Assembly: GCA_007119095.1 (NCBI GenBank)
Contig: SKQI01000194.1
Span: 1 to 11,870 of the forward strand
DNA from: Wenzhouxiangella sp.
GTDB lineage: Bacteria > Pseudomonadota > Gammaproteobacteria > Xanthomonadales > Wenzhouxiangellaceae
Reading direction: 5' to 3'
Length of the DNA: 11,870 bases
Within the stretch, counting starts at the first letter, position 1, and every line of letters starts with the position of its first letter. The notes below the pieces were generated by a model. That model was given only the letters and a program-made list of their open reading frames with translations, searched no databases and was not told the origin of the DNA. Shown here one piece after another: positions 8,025 to 11,870 of this stretch. The translations under genes were made by a program, and so were the position numbers.

Positions 8025-11000
8025 TTACTGCGACTGCAGGTCAGCGAGTTTGCTCTTTACATCGGCAAGATCACTTTTGAGCTGGGCACTCACAGGATTA
8101 CGGCGGTGCAACTCGTTAAGTATTTCCAGCGCAAGTTGGAAGTAATCCAGCGCCCTCTTAACATCGCCCGATTGGCTTCGTTTCAAGTGGAAATCGCCGA
8201 GCTTTTCCTGCGAGACCGACAGGTCGCGCGCAGCCTGGGCGCTGTCGGGATTGCGACGGTACAGCTCTTCACGTATTCCGAGCGAGGCCTCGTAGTAGCC
8301 CAGCGCCCGCTCGGCATCGTCCGGCTGGCCGCGTTGGAAGAGGAAGTCACCGAGCCTTTCCTGCGAGACCGACAGGTCGCGCGCAGCCTCGGAGCTGTCG
8401 GGATTGCGACGGTACAGCTCTTCACGTATTCCGAGCGAGGCCTCGTAGTAACCCAGCGCCCGCTCGGCATTGACCGGCTGGCCGCGTTCCAAGTAAAAGT
8501 CGCCGAGCTTTGCCTGGGAGATTGACAGATCGCGCGCGGCCTGGACGTTGTCGGGATTGCGGCGGCGCAGATCTTCAAGCATCTCATGGCAAGCCTCATA
8601 GTAGCTTAGAGCCTGCTCGGCATCTCCCACCTTTCCGCGTTTCAGGTGAAAGCTACCCAGCCTGTTGTTCGAGATCGATAGGGCGCGCGCAGCCTGGGGG
8701 CTGTCCGGATTGCGCTGGTGCAGATCCTCGCGAATCTTGAGCGAGGCCTCGAAGTACCCGAGCGCTCGATCACCATCACCCGGTTGCCCGCGCCGCAAAT
8801 TGAAATTGCCGAGCCTGCCTTGCGAGACTGACAGGTCGCGCGCGGCCTGAGCGCTGTCGGGATTGCGGTGGTGCAGGTCTTCGAGTGTCTCATGGCAAGC
8901 CTCGTAGTAGTCCAGCGCCCGCTCGGCATCACCCGGCTGCCCGCGCCGCAAATAGAAATTGCCGAGCCTGTCTTGCGAGACTGACAGGTCGCGCGCGGCC
9001 TGAGCGCTGTCGGGATTACGATGGTGCAGCTCCTGGCGAATCTTCAACGCGGCCTCGAAGTAAGCCAGCGCCCGCTCGGCATCGCCCGGCTGGCCGCGTC
9101 GCAGGAGAAAATCGCAAAGGTTGTTTTGTGAGAGCGACAGGTCGCGCGCGGCCTGGGCGCTGTCGGGATTGCGCTGGTGCAGGTCCTCGCGAATCTTCAG
9201 TGAGGTCTCGAAGTACCCGAGCGCTCGCTCGGCATCGTCCGGCTGGCCGCGTTGCAAGTGAAAATTGCCGAGATTATTCTGTGAGATCGACAGGTCACGC
9301 GCCGCCTGGGCGCTGTCGGGATTGCGGCGGTACAGTTCTTCGCGTGTTTCCAGCGAGGCCTCGTAGTAACCCAGCGCCCGCTCGGCATCACCGGGCTGCC
9401 CGCGTTTCCAGTGGAACATACCAAGCATATCCTGCGAGATTGACAGGTCACGCGCGGCCTCGGAACTATCAGGATTGCGGTCCAGAATGGCTTCGTGATG
9501 TTCTCGGATTAGATCACCCAGTTCGATAGCGAGGCTCAAGGAGCCGTGATCTCCTTCCAGACCGGCGGCAATCGACAGACTGCGCAACATGACTGCGCTT
9601 GGGTATTTGTTGATCAAGTGGGCGGCCTGTGCGATCAGCCATTGTTGGTGGCGGTTGCGCTGATCAAGCGTCTTAAAACTGGAGTCGAGTTCAAGCAAGG
9701 CAGATAGCCGATCCAAATAGGACTCAATTTGCTGCCAGTGCCACTCGCCTCCCTCTGCCAACTGATTCGCGATATGGGCAGCAGTGACCCGATGAATACG
9801 CAGGACATCAGCGGCAGCTTCATCCTGATTCGCGTGGCGCTCAGCCGGGCTGAGCAGGCTCTGCCGAACAAGCGCTTGACGAATAATGTTCCATGGCTCA
9901 AGACGCTTCCGGGCTCCTTTGACATCGGGGTGTGTTTGCTGAAGAAGTACCTTTAGCCAGGGCGCCGGGATTGTATCAGGCTGCAGCAGGCTGGCCATTT
10001 CGATTAGTTGCTGGGCAGCAAAGGCCAGTTCCTCGTTGTGTCTCACTGAGAGCCTCTCTCGAAGCGTCTTGAGCGTATCCTCGACAATATGGCTGATCTG
10101 TTTGTGCCGGTATTGGATTCTCTTTTGCACATCACTGTCATCACCCAGTTGATCGGTACTTGCCAAACCCTCGTCTTCCAGCATTTCCAGGTGATTGCTC
10201 AAACGGTCGCCCTCCTGCCAATCGACCGATACCGATGCCCCAATCAGCTCCAACCCAATGGTGTAGCCATCCAGTGCCTTGACCAGATCTTCTGCGGCCT
10301 GTTCCTCGTCGGAATCCGGAAACACCTCGCTGGGCATGAACGTCCTCAGTAACTCCTTGCCTTCGGCGAGGCTAAGCGGCGGGACCTCAATGCTCTTGAG
10401 GCTGGTCGCGGCGCCGAAGCTGTCGGGGGACAACCGAGTGGTGACAATCACCGACAGCCAGTCTTCGGCCGGGATCAGGTTCAACTGGTCGGCGGCCAGC
10501 ATTGCGGTATCGTCGACGTTGTCCAGGATCAGCAGACAGCGGCTATTCTCGCGCACTTCCAGTTGATCTTCGGGTGTATGGCGGTCCTTGAGATCGCGCA
10601 GTTGCTGGTTGACGATGTCTCGCCTTTCATGCGTGATGCGCTTGAGTTGCGCCAGGGCGCTTGTGGCCTGCTGGTCCGAGGTTTTTTCACGGTCTTCTTC
10701 GAGGCTGAAGTCGTGCTCCGTTAGCGACTTGTGCTGTTCAAGCTGCCGCAGGGCATCGCCCAGGTGGGTGAGGTTGGCGCATTTGAGTTCCCAGACCCCG
10801 CCGGCCGCATAGAAATCGGCATAAGCGATGGCGTATTGCCGCGACAGCGCCGATTTACCGAGGCCGCCGGGGCTGTGTACGGTGGCCAGCAGGCTGGTCT
10901 GGTCGACGGTCAACGCTTCGTGTAATTCGCGCAGTTGCTGGTGCCGGCCGACGAAGTGTCGGTATGGCCGCACCACGTTGCCGATGACCTGCTCGGCCAG

Positions 11001-11600
11001 TTGAATGCGATCCAGCCGGCGGCAGATGCGCAGGTTGAGCCGGCGGATGCGTTCGGCCAGCGGCAGATCTTCTTCGCTACCCACATCGATCTGGCGCAGC
11101 GCGTCGGCGCGCTCGGCCGCATCGAGCTCGCGCGCTCGCTCCCTACCGGCCTTATACCAGGGCTGGAGCTGGCAATAGGCCCCGAGGTTGCGCTGCTTGA
11201 TTTCATTAATCCACTCGGCCAGCTGCGCCTCGGCCTCCCGGCCCAGCTCGTCGATGGGAATAAAATATAGCGGCACCACACCGTCTTCTCCTCGCGCAGC
11301 CGTGTGCTCGGTCAACAGGTAATGCTCCCACTCCCAGCGACAGACCTCGCTTTTGAGGTAATTGTCGCTGAGAAAAGCCACGAACAGCCGAGAATCGCGC
11401 AGGCCCTGGCCAAGGCGGGTCTTCCAGCGCTCGCCCTCATCAATAGCCTCGGTATCAAAGAAGGTCTTCAGCTCCCGGCCCGTGACCGCTTTGTGCTCAT
11501 TGCGCAGCAGGTCGTGGAAGCGGGTTATGAAGTGGTTGTTGTCCTCGCCGTTATCCTTTCGGGCGTAGGAGAAGAAGACGTGATGGGTGCGGTTCGACAT
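8025..11600 (-). CDS. TIR / NB-ARC / 51-residue TPR STAND protein
   Basis: 1191 residues from ATG 11598-11600 (MSNRTHHVFFSYARKD). An in-frame TTG 15 bases upstream has no ribosome site, whereas the ATG has a weak GGGA nine bases before it. The TIR domain covers ~5-125: HHVFFSYARKD, then SDNYLKSEVCRWEWEHYL, where Glu90 in the C-x-x-E position is the likely NADase residue. An NB-ARC-type ATPase follows from ~215: FVGRHQQLRELHEAL, P-loop SPGGLGKS (243-250), Walker B CLLILDNVDD (355-364), sensor VTTR (386-389), and GLELIGA (449-455) where related proteins have GLPLA. A winged-helix-like segment (~530-555, MASLLQPDTIPAPWL) leads into helices and then nine full plus one partial TPR-like repeats (709-1191). 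This is the plant-R-protein-like STAND layout: repeats sense, ATPase assembles, TIR acts. The protein is soluble, with no membrane segment. It is GC-rich. Function in defence is inferred from the family and its neighbours. Confidence 0.92.
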   Translation of the reverse strand: MSNRTHHVFFSYARKDNGEDNNHFITRFHDLLRNEHKAVTGRELKTFFDTEAIDEGERWKTRLGQGLRDSRLFVAFLSDNYLKSEVCRWEWEHYLLTEHTAARGEDGVVPLYFIPIDELGREAEAQLAEWINEIKQRNLGAYCQLQPWYKAGRERARELDAAERADALRQIDVGSEEDLPLAERIRRLNLRICRRLDRIQLAEQVIGNVVRPYRHFVGRHQQLRELHEALTVDQTSLLATVHSPGGLGKSALSRQYAIAYADFYAAGGVWELKCANLTHLGDALRQLEQHKSLTEHDFSLEEDREKTSDQQATSALAQLKRITHERRDIVNQQLRDLKDRHTPEDQLEVRENSRCLLILDNVDDTAMLAADQLNLIPAEDWLSVIVTTRLSPDSFGAATSLKSIEVPPLSLAEGKELLRTFMPSEVFPDSDEEQAAEDLVKALDGYTIGLELIGASVSVDWQEGDRLSNHLEMLEDEGLASTDQLGDDSDVQKRIQYRHKQISHIVEDTLKTLRERLSVRHNEELAFAAQQLIEMASLLQPDTIPAPWLKVLLQQTHPDVKGARKRLEPWNIIRQALVRQSLLSPAERHANQDEAAADVLRIHRVTAAHIANQLAEGGEWHWQQIESYLDRLSALLELDSSFKTLDQRNRHQQWLIAQAAHLINKYPSAVMLRSLSIAAGLEGDHGSLSLAIELGDLIREHHEAILDRNPDSSEAARDLSISQDMLGMFHWKRGQPGDAERALGYYEASLETREELYRRNPDSAQAARDLSISQNNLGNFHLQRGQPDDAERALGYFETSLKIREDLHQRNPDSAQAARDLSLSQNNLCDFLLRRGQPGDAERALAYFEAALKIRQELHHRNPDSAQAARDLSVSQDRLGNFYLRRGQPGDAERALDYYEACHETLEDLHHRNPDSAQAARDLSVSQGRLGNFNLRRGQPGDGDRALGYFEASLKIREDLHQRNPDSPQAARALSISNNRLGSFHLKRGKVGDAEQALSYYEACHEMLEDLRRRNPDNVQAARDLSISQAKLGDFYLERGQPVNAERALGYYEASLGIREELYRRNPDSSEAARDLSVSQERLGDFLFQRGQPDDAERALGYYEASLGIREELYRRNPDSAQAARDLSVSQEKLGDFHLKRSQSGDVKRALDYFQLALEILNELHRRNPVSAQLKSDLADVKSKLADLQSQ
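8100..9476 (-). repeat. Nine tandem 153-bp coding repeats (51-residue TPR-like units)
   Basis: The repeats run head to tail within the 3' part of the TIR-NB-ARC gene, exactly 153 bases each, with a 24-residue partial tenth unit (8028-8099). The consensus begins NPDSAQAARDLSVSQ, then LGDFxLxRGQPGDAERAL, then GYYEASLxIREELYRR. This is a TPR variant with a long unit (standard TPR is 34). The two units nearest the 3' end but one are nearly identical in DNA: 8199-8335 against 8352-8488 differ at 6 of 137 bases, which points to recent duplication or gene conversion. The array is coding, not CRISPR. Confidence 0.93.
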
Positions 11601-11672
11601 TGGCAGTTTTCCCAATTCATTGGCGTTTTCTGTTCGCTTGCAGGCAGCCGCCTACGCTTTGTGTGGACATAT

Positions 11673-11870
11673 TCATAGCCTCACCGGACAAATCGCCCAG
11701 TCCGTATCCGGCGCACCGCGGTATTTCAGCGCGGCCATGCGGATGGTTTGCTCCAGGCCGTAGTTGCCCAGGTGGGGGCCGAAGGCGTGGAGGTAGATTT
11801 CGACGGTCCGGCGTTCGATTCTGGCGGTGGTGTAGCGCGGTTCTTCCCAGGCGCGAGCATCGAAATTCAC
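11673..11870 (-). CDS. C-terminal end of an unrecognised protein, 5' end outside window
   Basis: Sixty-five codons are open from the right edge to a TGA at 11673-11675. The frame enters at a GTG but most likely continues upstream. The visible sequence (for example YLHAFGPHLGNYGLEQTI and APDTDWAICPVRL) looks like a folded, non-repetitive C-terminus, and I do not recognise the family. It is on the same strand as the TIR-NB-ARC gene. The 72-base spacer after it shows no terminator or clear promoter, so the two may share a transcript. A short complete gene starting at the GTG is possible but less likely. Confidence 0.5.
   Translation of the reverse strand: MNFDARAWEEPRYTTARIERRTVEIYLHAFGPHLGNYGLEQTIRMAALKYRGAPDTDWAICPVRL

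Noticed and set aside
7854..8525. Plus-strand frame of 223 codons with apparent internal repeats
   Set aside because: It overlaps the TPR repeats on the minus strand; its repetitiveness is the antisense shadow of the 153-base units, and it resembles no family.
8100..9476. Regular repeats that might suggest a CRISPR array
   Set aside because: Period is 153 bases with no spacer pattern, and the units translate as continuous TPR-like repeats in one frame.
8885..9529. Plus-strand frame of 214 codons rich in Arg, Pro and Ala
   Set aside because: Antisense shadow of the GC-rich TPR array; composition is typical of a non-coding frame.

Overview
The window is a cluster of immunity or conflict genes, all read on the minus strand, so the 5' end of the cluster is at the right edge. 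It holds four large genes plus the tail of a fifth. From upstream to downstream they are: the 3' end of an unrecognised gene (11673-11870); a TIR / NB-ARC ATPase / 51-residue-TPR protein (8025-11600); a very large membrane protein with RCK (TrkA-N)-like, RyR-like, beta-propeller-like and SLOG-like regions (3124-7731); a PycTIR/CAP12-type TIR-like protein with a helical C-terminal part (1675-3105); and a TIR / nSTAND1 ATPase protein cut by the left edge (1-1589). I found no tRNA, rRNA, CRISPR array, transposase or integrase. The plus strand carries only shadow reading frames.

The organism is probably a proteobacterium with a moderately high GC genome. The basis is the codon usage of the two outer genes and the style of the 51-residue TPR repeat, which I associate with proteobacteria and cyanobacteria. 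This is a weak inference. Base composition is mosaic. The outer genes are GC-rich (single 60-base lines counted by hand gave about 68% near 781 and 60% near 9001). The two central genes are clearly lower (47% near 5221, 42% near 1741). The central pair also sits close together (18 bases apart), so 1675-7731 looks like a two-gene module set between, or next to, older STAND genes.

Functional reading: three of the four proteins begin with a TIR or TIR-like domain, a fold that in many immune proteins cleaves NAD+ and can make cyclic ADP-ribose isomers. The fourth carries SLOG-like and RyR-like modules on a membrane-anchored, RCK-containing body. SLOG binds a TIR-made cADPR isomer in Thoeris ThsA, and eukaryotic ryanodine receptors are linked to cADPR signalling. 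The most interesting hypothesis is that STAND sensors and/or the TIR-like protein make an NAD-derived signal that gates the membrane protein at 3124-7731. This is inference. The sequence shows the domains, the shared strand and the close spacing, but not the chemistry or the target.
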